Assembly: GCF_001942255.1 (NCBI RefSeq)
Contig: NZ_MKKC01000062.1
Location: forward strand, 1-64,000
Length of the DNA: 64,000 nucleotides
From: Nocardiopsis sp. CNR-923
GTDB lineage: Bacteria > Actinomycetota > Actinomycetes > Streptosporangiales > Streptosporangiaceae
Direction: 5' to 3'
Of this stretch, positions 53,009 to 62,130 are shown one piece after another (within the stretch, counting starts at the first letter, position 1; every line of letters begins with the position of its first letter). The notes under the pieces were generated by a model, which saw only the letters and a program-made list of their open reading frames with translations, was not told the DNA's origin and ran no database searches. A program made the translations under genes and the position numbers.

Positions 53009-53362
53009 ATGAGCGTCGTCAAGTTCAACGTCCTGACCGTCCCGGAGGGGTCGGGGGCCACTCTGGAGGAGCGCTTCGCCAAGCGCGCCGGCCTGGTGGA
53101 GAACCAGCCGGGGTTCGAGGAATTCCAGCTGCTGCGGCCGGTCGAGGGCACCGACCGGTATCTGGTCTACACCCGGTGGCGCGCGGAGGAGGACTTCCAG
53201 AACTGGGTGAACAGCCAGGACTTCCGGCACGGGCACGCCCAAGCCGCCCGGGAATCCGGACGGACCGGGCACGGGCACGGCGGCGAGGGCGCGGCCGCGC
53301 CCGCCGCGACCGGCAGCGAACTGTGGGGCTTCGAGGTCGTCCAGCGGGTCTGCGGGCCTTAG
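53009..53362 (+). CDS. Haem-degrading monooxygenase, MhuD/IsdG-like
   Basis: 117 residues. The N-terminus MSVVKFNVLTVPEG and the middle ERFAKRAGLVENQPGFEEFQ, LLRPVEGTDRYLVYTRW, closely match mycobacterial MhuD as I recall it, including the active-site Asn at residue 7 and a His in DFRHGHA for haem binding. The end SELWGFEVVQRV also fits. A histidine/glycine-rich insert (GHGHGGEG) near the C-terminus is unusual. It likely frees iron from haem in the cytoplasm. No haem-uptake genes are adjacent. Confidence 0.87.
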   Translation: MSVVKFNVLTVPEGSGATLEERFAKRAGLVENQPGFEEFQLLRPVEGTDRYLVYTRWRAEEDFQNWVNSQDFRHGHAQAARESGRTGHGHGGEGAAAPAATGSELWGFEVVQRVCGP

Positions 53363-53375
53363 CAGCCGCGCACGC

Positions 53376-53405
53376 GGGGCCGGAACCCCGGTCGGTTCCG
53401 GCCCC
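53376..53405. terminator. Bidirectional terminator between the haem oxygenase and hsp20 genes
   Basis: A perfect 12-bp stem GGGGCCGGAACC / GGTTCCGGCCCC with loop CCGGTC, between convergent stops. Confidence 0.8.
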
Positions 53406-53420
53406 GGGCGCGCGTGGCGC

Positions 53421-53846
53421 TCAGCCCTTGATCTGCCGTGCCTCCGCACCGCCGGTGACGCTGATCCTGCGCGGCTTGGCCCGCTCCGCCACCGGGACTC
53501 GGACGGTGAGGACGCCGTCGGCGTAGTCGGCCGACAGGTTCTCCGTGTCCAGCTCCTCCCCGAGGTAGAGCTGCCGCGAGAAGTTGCCCGTGGGACGCTC
53601 GGCCACGACCGCGTCGCTGCCCTCCGGGACCGACAGCCGGCGCTCAGCCCTACAGGTCAGGACGTTCCGCTCGATCTCCAGGTCGATGGAGTCGGCGCGG
53701 ACGCCGGGCAGGTCGAAGTGCACGACGAACTCGTCACCCTCGCGGTAGGCGTCGATCGGCATGACGACCGGGTGCATCACGTCGCCGAGGAGACGCTGGG
53801 TGATCCGGTCGAACTCCTGGAACGGGTCGGTACGCATGAGCATCAT
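53421..53846 (-). CDS. Hsp20-family small heat-shock protein
   Basis: 141 residues from ATG 53846, with GGAGG six bases upstream. The alpha-crystallin domain covers residues 28-130: VVMPIDAYREGDEFVVHFDL, PGVRADSIDLEIERNVLTC, and the closing ADYADGVLTVRVPV (A-x-x-x-D-G-V-L). The short N-terminus (DPFQEFDRITQRLLG) is like Streptomyces Hsp18. It prevents aggregation of unfolded proteins. No clear HspR (HAIR) or RheA operator was found in the 100 bases upstream. Confidence 0.93.
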   Translation of the reverse strand: MMLMRTDPFQEFDRITQRLLGDVMHPVVMPIDAYREGDEFVVHFDLPGVRADSIDLEIERNVLTCRAERRLSVPEGSDAVVAERPTGNFSRQLYLGEELDTENLSADYADGVLTVRVPVAERAKPRRISVTGGAEARQIKG

Positions 53847-54041
53847 GACGACCTCCAGAGTCTGCGTGTCGGACTGCCCTCATGTCCTCATCCTTCCAGG
53901 GTCAGGCGTCGGACTAACCGGAACGCGGGTAAGAAGGTCCCGCACTGGTCGGTGAAGTCCCGTCGTCGGGACGGCGGGACGTCCGGCGGCCCGCTCGTCC
54001 ACCGGGGCCGCCGGGCGCGTGTCGGAGCCGTCACGGACCCA

Positions 54042-55632
54042 TCACGGCGCACCTCCGCCGTCGGGCCGTCCGCGCCGCCGAACCGACAGCGGGCGCACTC
54101 TCCCCGGGCCCGCCACGGTCTCCCTCCTGAGGGAGCGCAGGAGGGCCGCCATCATGATGAAGGCGATGACGAAGAACGGCAGCCCGAACACGATGATCGT
54201 CTGTTGCAGGGCGTCCAGTCCGCCGACTCCGGAGGCGGTGAGCACGGTGGCGGCCACCACCCCCTCGGCCACGCCCCAGAAGACGCGCTGCCGTGTGGGG
54301 TTCTTCGCCGTCCCCGAGCACAGCATGTCCACCACCAGGGACGCCGAGTCGGAGGAGGTGGTGAAGAAGATGACCACGATGACGATCGACGCCGCCGACA
54401 GGAGCACCGTCAGCGGATAGTGCTCCAGGAAGGCGAACAGGGCCCCGGGCAGGTCCTCCTCGACCACCACCGCCTGGACGAGGCCCCCGCCGCCGTGCCT
54501 CTCGATGTCGAACGCCGACAGCCCGAACACGCTGAACCACACGATGCTGAACGCGGTGGGGATGAACAGGACCCCGACCACGAACTCCCGGATCGTGCGT
54601 CCCTTGGAGACGCGGGCGATGAAGATGCCCACGAACGGCGACCAGGTGATCGTCCAGGCCCAGTAGAAGACGGTCCAGGAGCCCTGCCATCCCGTGTTGT
54701 CGAAGGTGTCGTTCCAGAATGACAGCGGGACGAGCGCCTCCAGGTACACGCCCGTGGTCTCGATGATGCCGCGGGCCAGGTACACCGACGACCCCGTCAC
54801 GAAGACGAAGACGAGCAGCGCCACGGCCAGGACGATGTTGAGGGTCGACAGCCACTTGATGCCGATGTCCAGGCCGGAGGCCACCGACGCCACGGCGATG
54901 CACGTGACGACACCGATGAGCACGACCTGCGTCAACCGGGTCTCCGGGACTCCGAACAGCTCGTTCAACCCGCTGTTGATCTGCATCGTGCCCAGGCCGA
55001 TGGTGACCGCCACCCCGAAGAGGGTGCCGAGGACGCGACGATGTCCACGGCCCGCCCGACGGGTCCGTGGATCCCGTCGCCGATGAAGGGGTGGAGGACC
55101 GAACTGACCCGGAACGGCAGACCCTTGCGGTACACGAAGTAGGCGAAGGCGAGCGCGGGCAGGCAGAAGATCGTCCAGGTGTGCAGGCCGAAGTGGTAGA
55201 GCGTGAAGCCCATAGCCTGCCGGGCCGCCTCCACCGACTCGGGGGCCACGTCCCCCCGGGGCGGGTCCGCGTAGTGGCTGATCGGCTCGGCGACGGCCCA
55301 GAACATGAGGATGCTCCCGATCCCCGCGGCGAACAGCATGCAGAACCAGATGAAGTCGCGGTACTCCGGCTCGCTGTCCTGCGGCCCGAGCCGGACGTGT
55401 CCGTACCGGCTGAGCGCGACCCCGATGAGGAAGATGAGAAAGGTCGTGACACCGAGGATGTAGAGCCATCCGAGGTTGATGAGAATCCAGTCGGAGACCG
55501 CGCCGAACGCCGTGTCGACGCGTCGGTGAAGAGGATCGCGGACACCACGAAGAGAATGGCCAGTCCGGCGGAGACGGCGAAGATGACGGGGTCCGTCCGC
55601 AGCCCCAGCCATGCTGTCAGTTTTTGGATCAT
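54042..55632 (-). pseudogene. BCCT-family compatible-solute transporter, two frameshifts as read
   Basis: About 530 residues and twelve spans from ATG 55632 (IQKLTAWLGLRTDPVIFAVS). Breaks near 55515 and 55040 need one base each. Family features: the glycine-rich loop GLGTMQINSGL and the tryptophan-rich TM8 FYWAWTITWSPFVGIFIARV followed by SKGRTIREF. BCCT proteins import glycine betaine, choline or ectoine with Na+ or H+, usually in response to high salt. There is no gene for synthesis of osmolytes beside it. Confidence 0.88.
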
Positions 55633-56151
55633 TCAGTGTGCTTTCTGGTGTCCGTGGCCAGCTCCACCGCGCCGGAGCGGTTTCGCTCATCCGCTCCGGA
55701 CTCGCACGATACAACGGACGGGGAAGGGGGAATCGACACCGTTCCGACGCCGTGGCGTCGCGTGCGATCTCTCCCGAACCGCGGAAAGACACCCGGGGAC
55801 ATCGCACCCCATTTCCCCGGGGAGGGAATCTTACCGGAGCACTCATCCATTTCGTGGATGATTTTTCCGGAAATGTCATGCCATTCGCAAGGCAAGCGCG
55901 ACGTTGGCGGCACCCATCGCGCCCTGGGCGGAGTAGGGGTGCGACTCGATCTGGTCGCCCGTTGGGGAGACGTCGGCCTCGGCGACCAGCCGGTCCAGGC
56001 ACCCGGCCTCGTCCTCGGAGCACCGTCGGGCGCCGAGACCGAGCCGCGGGCACGGCGTGTCCGCCGTTCGGCGGGACGTCGCGCGTGTGCGCCTGTCGAG
56101 GTGGGGGTGGCGGGACGGCCGGACCCGGGTCGCCGGACCCGGCCGGCGCCG
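55633..56151. other. Gap between the BCCT and MDR reductase genes
   Basis: About 520 bases. The part next to the BCCT start (55633-55890) is less GC-rich and should hold its promoter. No small gene or terminator was recognised. Confidence 0.5.
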
Positions 56152-57160
56152 TCAGGATCCCAGACGCACCAGCATCTTGCCGGTGTTGGCTCCACGCATC
56201 ATGTCCAGGAAGCCGTCGACGGCGTGGTCGATCCCCTCGACCACCGTCTGCTCGGCGCGCAGGGAGCCCTCGGCCAGCCAGGTCGCGGCGCGCTGGGCGT
56301 ACTCGCCGAACAGGTCGTAGTGGTCGCCCACGATGAACCCGCGCAGGGTGAGCCGCTTGCCCACCGCGAGGTGGAGGTTGTCGGGGCCGGGCACCGGCTC
56401 GGTCGCGTTGTACATGGAGATGGCGCCGCACAGCGCGATCCGCCCGTGGGTGCGCATGGCGCCGATGGCCGCGCGCAGGTGGTCGCCGCCGACGTTGTCG
56501 AAGTAGACGTCGATCCCGTCCGGGGCGGCCTCGGCCAACTGGCCCTCCAGGTCGCCCTCGCGGTAGTCGATCGCCGCGTCGTAGCCGAACTCCTCCAGCA
56601 GGCGGCGCTTCTTCTCGGGTCCGCCCGCCGAACCGACCACCCGGGAGCGCCGAGGTGGCGCGCGATCTGTCCGGCGATGCTGCCAACCGCGCCCGCGGCG
56701 CCGGAGACGAACACGACGTCGCCCTCCTTGACCGGGGCGATCCGGGTCAGACCCGCGTAGGCGGTCAGACCGGTCATGCCCAGGACGCCCAGGTAGGCCT
56801 CGGCCGGTGCCCGGTCCGCGTCGACCCCGGTCACGCGTCCGCGTCGAGCAGGGCGTACTCGCGCCAGCCGCCCATGTGCAGGACGGTCGCTCCGACGGGC
56901 ACGGCGTCACTGCCCGAGGCCGTCACCGTGCCGACGGCGCCGCCCTCCATCGCCTCGCCCAGCCGGAAGGGGGGAACGTAGGACGCGCCGTCGTTCATCC
57001 GGCCGCGCATGTACGGGTCGACGGACATCCAGTCATTGCGGACCAGGACCTGGCCTGGACCGGGATCGGCGACGGTGCTCTCGGCCAGGGAGAAGTCCCC
57101 GGGCTTGGGCTCGCCGACCGGACGCGCGACGAGACGGACTTCCCTGCTGGTGACGGACAT
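56152..57160 (-). pseudogene. NADP-dependent MDR oxidoreductase (leukotriene/CurA type), two frameshifts as read
   Basis: About 336 residues from ATG 57160. The N-terminus (VRNDWMSVDPYMRGRMNDG) and cofactor motif VSGAAGAVGSIAGQIARHLG define the zinc-free MDR branch that reduces alpha,beta-unsaturated ketones. Breaks near 56835 and 56645. The C-terminal halves (YFDNVGGDHLRAAIGAM, RLTLRGFIVGDHYDLFGEY) match in the next frame. It is divergent from the isochorismatase gene with an inverted repeat between. Confidence 0.85.
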
Positions 57161-57509
57161 GGTGTTTCCTCTTACCTTTCGGACCTGGGATTTCGACGTA
57201 CGCGTCCGAATGCGCGCACCCGCCCACAGTAGACCCCACTCTGATCACATGACCAATAGAAATGCATGGTAAGGTCATAGGTTTTCCGATGGGTCCTCCG
57301 AGGCCCTCCGGATGCGCTCCGACGAGCGCGGCGAGGGCGTCGGGCTGGGGTGCGCCACGGGACACGCCCTCGTCCCGGCCACGGTCCGCACCGCCGGTCC
57401 GGGAAGGCCATCGCCGATGGAGCCCGGACCCGCTGCTGTGACCGGATCGGTCCGCCAACGGCCCCGATCGTGTCTGCCGCGGCCCGGGGTCCACTGACAC
57501 GATCGACGC
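57161..57509. other. Divergent promoter region
   Basis: 350 bases between the MDR reductase and the isochorismatase-like gene. An AT-rich core at 57228-57290 carries the inverted repeat listed separately. The rest (57300-57500) is GC-rich with no recognisable feature. Confidence 0.5.
57249..57278. promoter_or_regulatory. Inverted repeat in the divergent promoter region
   Basis: ATGACC and GGTCAT arms 18 bases apart around ATGCAT, in the AT-rich island between the two divergent genes. Possible operator; the regulator may be the GlxA-type protein further downstream or one outside the window. Confidence 0.35.
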
Positions 57510-58115
57510 ATGGCACACGCACTCCTCGTCATCGACGCCCAAAAGTCCTTCCTCCAGCGCGAGAGCTGGACCGCCGCCTCCGACCCGGACGTGGCCGACC
57601 GGATCGCCACGCTGGTCGACCACGCCCGCGACCAGGGCGACCTGGTGGCCTGGGTCCTGCACACCGAACCCGGCAGCGGCAACGTCTTCGACCCCGAACT
57701 CGGCTTCGTCGAACTCATGGACGGGCTCGTGCCGCGCGAGGGCGAGCCGGTCCGCACCAAGACCGTGCACAACGCGATGACCGGGGCCGACCTGCACGGA
57801 TACCTGACCGAACGGGGTGTGGACGCGGTCACCGTCTGCGGCGTGCGCACCGAACAGTGCTGCGAGACCACCGCCCGGGTCGCCTCCGACTTCGGCTACC
57901 GGGTGACGTTCGCGGTCGACGCCACCGCCACCGAGCCGATCGAGGCCCCGGGGTCCCCCGCCGGGCGTTCGCTGGAGGAGGTCCTCGCCGACCCCGCCAC
58001 ACTGCTCCCCGACGCCGTCGTCCAGCGGACCGTGTACGCGCTCGCGGGCCGCTTCGCGCGGGTGCGCACGGTCGCCGAGATCACCGGGGATGCCACTACA
58101 CTGACCGGATCGTGA
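57510..58115 (+). CDS. Isochorismatase-family cysteine hydrolase
   Basis: 201 residues from ATG 57510. It has the catalytic triad of the family: Asp in LLVIDAQKSFL, Lys in RTKTVHNA, and Cys in CGVRTEQCCETTARVAS. Members cleave isochorismate, nicotinamide or N-carbamoyl compounds. Its stop overlaps the GTG of the following regulator gene, so the two are a coupled pair; the regulator may sense the substrate of this enzyme. Confidence 0.88.
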   Translation: MAHALLVIDAQKSFLQRESWTAASDPDVADRIATLVDHARDQGDLVAWVLHTEPGSGNVFDPELGFVELMDGLVPREGEPVRTKTVHNAMTGADLHGYLTERGVDAVTVCGVRTEQCCETTARVASDFGYRVTFAVDATATEPIEAPGSPAGRSLEEVLADPATLLPDAVVQRTVYALAGRFARVRTVAEITGDATTLTGS

Positions 58116-59068
58116 CCACCGTCGTCTTCCTTCTCACACCGGGCCTGCACCTGCTCGACCTCGCGGGCCCGGCACAGGTGTTCTCGACCGCCGCGTCGCA
58201 CCTGGGCCTGGACTACCGGACCCGGTACGTCGCCGAGCACGAGGACGTCCCCACCGCGCAGGGCGTCCCCCTGCGGGCCGAGACCTCCTGGCCCGATGTG
58301 GGTCGGGGCGACCTGGTCCTGGTCCCGGGCTGGCACACCGGCGGCGCACCGGTGCGCCGGGTGCTGACCGACGCGCGGAGACGGACCCTGACCGCGCACC
58401 ACGCGGCCGGCGGCACCGTGGCGAGCGTGTGCTCGGGCGCGTTCGCCCTGGCCGAGGCGGGCCTGTTGGACGGACGGCGCTGCACCACCCACCACGATCT
58501 CCAGGAGCAGCTGGCCCGCCGCCACCCCCGGGCGCTCGTGGTGCCCGACGTGCTGTACGTGGGCGACGGGGGTGTGGTCACCTCGGCGGGGATCGCCAGC
58601 GGCATCGATCTGGCCCTCCACCTCGTCACCGTCCGGCACGGTCCCGCTGCCGCGGCGGCGGTGGCTCGGAACATGGTGGTCTACGCGCGCCGCAACGGAG
58701 ACGAACCGCAGGCGAGCGCCATGCTGCGGCACCGGGGACACGTCGTGGACGTCGTGCACCGGGTCCAGGACGCGATCGACGCGCGGTACCTGTCGCCGCT
58801 GCGGCTGGCGGACCTGGCGGCGTTGGCGGGGGTGAGTGAGCGCACACTGACCCGCGCGTTCGTCTCGGCGACCGGGTTGACGCCGCTGCGCTACCAGCAG
58901 GCGCTGCGGTGGGAGCGCGCCGAGCACCTGATCGGCGCGGGGGAGACCGTGGAGGCGGCGGCGCGGGCGGTCGGATTCCAGGACGCCCGGATGCTGCGGC
59001 GCCTGCGGTCGCGGTTCACGACGGCACCGCTTCGGCGCGCGGCCGGGAACGGTACCCGGACGGGCTGA
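58112..59068 (+). CDS. GlxA-family AraC-type regulator with DJ-1/PfpI domain
   Basis: 318 residues from GTG 58112 (GTGA overlap with the hydrolase gene). The N-terminal class I glutamine-amidotransferase-like domain (FLLTPGLHLLDLAGPAQVFS, then CSGAFALAEAGLLDGRR with the nucleophile-position Cys) precedes two AraC helix-turn-helix motifs (LRLADLAALAGVSERTLTRA, and VEAAARAVGFQDARMLRRL). Such proteins control nitrogen-compound degradation in many actinomycetes. The 3' end overlaps the convergent AraC gene by 53 bases. Confidence 0.9.
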   Translation: MTTVVFLLTPGLHLLDLAGPAQVFSTAASHLGLDYRTRYVAEHEDVPTAQGVPLRAETSWPDVGRGDLVLVPGWHTGGAPVRRVLTDARRRTLTAHHAAGGTVASVCSGAFALAEAGLLDGRRCTTHHDLQEQLARRHPRALVVPDVLYVGDGGVVTSAGIASGIDLALHLVTVRHGPAAAAAVARNMVVYARRNGDEPQASAMLRHRGHVVDVVHRVQDAIDARYLSPLRLADLAALAGVSERTLTRAFVSATGLTPLRYQQALRWERAEHLIGAGETVEAAARAVGFQDARMLRRLRSRFTTAPLRRAAGNGTRTG

Positions 59069-59967
59069 CCCCCGTGTGCCTGCGGAAGGCCGTGCTGAAG
59101 GCGAAGGCGCTGCCGTAGCGACCCGCGCCGCGACCGCCTCCAGTCGCAGCTCGGGATCGGCGGTGAGCAGGTCTGCGGCCAGGTTCAGCCGCCAGGTGCG
59201 CAGGTAGGTCATGGGCGGCGTGCCCACGGCCCGCTGGAAGCGCGCGGCCAGGGTGGCGCGGGAGACCGAACAGGCGCGGGCGAGCGTGTCCAGGGTCCAG
59301 GACTCGGCGGCGCGTTCGTGCAGCAGGTCGAGGGCGTGCGCGACCACGGGGTCGCTCTGTCCGTAGAGCCAGCTGGGGCAGCGGTCGCAGTCCTCCTCCA
59401 GCCAGGCGCGCACGGCCATGACCAGCAGGGAGTCCAGGAGCCGGTCGTGAGGCTGGCCTGGGCGACCCGGCCGGAGGTGATCTCGCGGGTCAGCAGGTCC
59501 ACGAGCGCCGCGTCGACGCGGCCGCCCGACAGGACGGCCATCGGCGGCAGGGCGGCCAGGGCCAGTCGGCCGATCTCGCTCTCGTCCTCGTAGGCGCCCA
59601 CGATCATCGTGTCCTCGCCGTCGGGGTCGTTCCCCCACGCGCCGACACCGTAACTCATCGTCAGGCAGACCTCCCGCCCCTCGGCGGACACGCACCGCTG
59701 CCCGGGGAGGATGGTGATCGCGGGGACGCGACCGCCGCCGTTGGAGACCGTGTACGGGTCCGGTCCGCGCATCAGCGCCACGTCGCCGGGGCCCAGGCCG
59801 GCCTCCCCGTGCGGGCTGGTCACGCGGGCCCGTCCCGAGGTGACCACGACGAGGGTGAGCGCGGCGCGGTCGCGCACCTCGATCGTCCAGGGCGGGCTCA
59901 TGACCGTGCGCAGAGTGCAGGCGCCCCGGGCGCGGGGCCCGTCGAGGAGGTGGGTGAGGGGATCCAT
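59016..59967 (-). pseudogene. AraC-family regulator with cupin domain, two frameshifts as read
   Basis: About 317 residues from ATG 59967. The N-terminal cupin (LTLVVVTSGRARVTSPHGEA, GPGDVALMRGPDPYTVSN) is of the AraC_binding/cupin_6 type. Frame breaks near 59450 and 59125. The DNA-binding part (LDTLARACSVSRATLAARFQ, and YGSAFAFSTAFRRHTGVSPS) is conserved through both breaks, ending at TGA 59018-59016. It is divergent from the NmrA-like gene (91 bases between), the usual place for a regulator of that gene. Confidence 0.82.
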
Positions 59968-60058
59968 ATCCCCCACCCTACTCCGATTCAGACGATCTCT
60001 TATGCGATCCGGCGAATGAGCCATGTTCCATCTGACCCGGCGCTGCTGTACTGGACGC

Positions 60059-60883
60059 ATGACCACACACGAACGAGTCCTTGTCACCGGCGGCACGGGG
60101 ATGACCGGCCGCCGCGTCACCGACCTCCTCAAGCAGCGCGGAGTCGACACGCGCGTCGGGTCGCGGTCGGGTTCCCCGCGCTTCGACTGGCACGACACCG
60201 GCACCTGGGACCCCGTGCTGGAGGGCGTCACGGGCGTCTACCTCTGCTACCACCCCGACCTCGCCATGCCGGGCGCGATCGAGGCCGTCTCCGGGTTCGC
60301 CGCCCGGGCCGCCGAACGCGGAGTGCGCAGGGCGGTGCTCCTGTCCGGGCGCGGGGAGGACGGCGCGCTCGCCGCGGAGCGAGCGGTCCGGGACGCCTTC
60401 CCGGACACCGTCCTGGCGCGGTCCTCGTTCTTCGCGCAGAACTACTCCGAGAGCTTCTTCACGGAGCAGGTCCGCGCGGGGGCCACGTTCATGCCGGTCC
60501 CGGACGTCGCCGAACCCTTCATCGACCTGGACGACTTCGCTGCGGTGGCCGTGACGGCGCTGACCGAGGACGGGCACGCCGGGCGGACCTACGACCTGAC
60601 GGGGCCGCGGTCGCTGACCTTCACGGAGGCCGCGGCGGTCCTGTCCGAGGCGACCGGACGGACGGTGGAGCACCGGACGATCGCACCGGGGCAGTACATC
60701 GAGGGAGCGGTGGCGCAGGGCCTGTCCGACGAACTCGTCCGGGGTCTGGTGGAGATCTTCCAGCAGACCCTGGACGGACGGAACACCGAGCCGACCGACG
60801 ACGTGGCGAGGGTCCTGGGCCGCCCGGCCCGCGACTTCGCCGACTACGCCCGGCGCGCCGCCCGCACCGGGGCCTGGGACTGA
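60059..60883 (+). CDS. NmrA-like NAD(P)H-binding protein
   Basis: 274 residues from ATG 60059. The Rossmann motif VLVTGGTGMTGRRVTDLL is at the start, then VYLCYHPDLAMPGAIEAV and RSSFFAQNYSESFF in the places typical of NmrA/QOR2-type quinone reductase-like proteins. No catalytic YxxxK. Divergent from the cupin-AraC gene, so probably its target. The physiological substrate may be a quinone or reactive electrophile; this is inference from family. Confidence 0.87.
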   Translation: MTTHERVLVTGGTGMTGRRVTDLLKQRGVDTRVGSRSGSPRFDWHDTGTWDPVLEGVTGVYLCYHPDLAMPGAIEAVSGFAARAAERGVRRAVLLSGRGEDGALAAERAVRDAFPDTVLARSSFFAQNYSESFFTEQVRAGATFMPVPDVAEPFIDLDDFAAVAVTALTEDGHAGRTYDLTGPRSLTFTEAAAVLSEATGRTVEHRTIAPGQYIEGAVAQGLSDELVRGLVEIFQQTLDGRNTEPTDDVARVLGRPARDFADYARRAARTGAWD

Positions 60884-61083
60884 TCCGTCCCGCCGACACG
60901 GCACAGAGCGAGTGCGGTGGGTTGAGCCCGTCGCGATCGGCAGGGCAGGCGCCTGGCGACGGAGGTCCGGCGGGCGTCGGCCTGGGTGGTGTGGAGCGTC
61001 GACCGGGGTGGGTGTCGCCAACCCCGGTGGCCGCTACGCCTACTGTGGGCACCGTCCGCCCGATCGCACAGGTGGGAGGCCCC

Positions 61084-62046
61084 GTGTCCCCGTCGGAGAG
61101 GTTCCAGGGCCTGTTCGTGGCCGCGGCGGCGCTGGCCGGGCTGGCCGCGGGAACGCTGTGGCCCGTCGGCGCGGCCGCGGGCCACGCGGTCCTGCCCGCC
61201 CTGATCCTGCTCCTCGTCGCGGTGTTCACCCAGGTGGACGCCGGTCAGGTCTGTGCCGCCCGGGAGTCCGGCCGGGTGGTCGTGGCGAGTCTGGTGCTGA
61301 ACTTCGTGCTGACGCCGCTCCTGGCCTGGGCGCTGGGCGCGGGGCTGCTCGGTGACGCCCCGGACCTGCGGATCGGTCTCCTGTTGCTGCTGGTCACACC
61401 GTGCACGGACTGGTACCTGGTGTTCACCGGGCTGGCCCGGGGGCACATGGGTGCGGCGACGGCGTTGCTGCCGCTGAACCTGGCGCTCCAGCTCGTCCTG
61501 CTCCCGGTGTACGTGCTGCTGCTGGGCGGTGAGGCGGCGATGGTCGGCGTGGACACCCTGGTGGAGGCGGTGCTCCTGGTCCTGGTGCTGCCCATGGCGG
61601 CGGCGGTGGTCCTGCGCCGGTCCGCCCGGTGGTGGCGCGGGCCCCTCTGGCGGGACAGGGTGCTCATGGGGTGGGCCAACCGTGCGGTGCTGCCGCTGCT
61701 GTACACGGCGGTGCTGGCGATGTTCGCGTGGCAGGCGCGCACGGTGGCCGAGCACGCCGTGGACCTCGTCGGCCTGCTGGTGCCGCTGGGGGTGTTCTTC
61801 GTGGTCGCGCCCCTGGCCGCGGTGGGCGCCGCGCGCGTGCTGCGGCTGCCCGCCGACCAACGGGTCACGCTCACCATGACGACGGTCGCCCGCAACTCAC
61901 CCGTCGCCCTGGCCGTGGCCGTAGCCGCCTTCCCCGACCGGCCGCTCATCGCGGTCGCCCTGGTGGCGGGTCCGCTCCTGGAACTGCCGGTGCTGGCGCT
62001 GCTCACCCAGCTCGTGCGGGTGCGGCGGGCGGATCCGCCCGGCTGA
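61084..62046 (+). CDS. SBF/ACR3-like membrane transporter
   Basis: 320 residues from GTG 61084 with GGGAGG six bases before. About ten spans. It resembles the bile-acid:sodium symporter / arsenite permease ACR3 superfamily, with LLVTPCTDWYLVFTGLARGH (an ACR3-like CTxWxx motif) and VARNSPVALAVAVAAF. The cysteine in TPCTDW corresponds to the residue used by ACR3 in arsenite efflux. No arsR or arsC beside it, so arsenite is only a candidate. Confidence 0.83.
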   Translation: MSPSERFQGLFVAAAALAGLAAGTLWPVGAAAGHAVLPALILLLVAVFTQVDAGQVCAARESGRVVVASLVLNFVLTPLLAWALGAGLLGDAPDLRIGLLLLLVTPCTDWYLVFTGLARGHMGAATALLPLNLALQLVLLPVYVLLLGGEAAMVGVDTLVEAVLLVLVLPMAAAVVLRRSARWWRGPLWRDRVLMGWANRAVLPLLYTAVLAMFAWQARTVAEHAVDLVGLLVPLGVFFVVAPLAAVGAARVLRLPADQRVTLTMTTVARNSPVALAVAVAAFPDRPLIAVALVAGPLLELPVLALLTQLVRVRRADPPG

Positions 62047-62130
62047 CGGCGGTTCCGGAGCCGACCGAGGCGCCCGACGCGTGACGGGCGGCGGTGCGCG
62101 CCTCCTCGACGAACACCCCTGACCCGGTGG

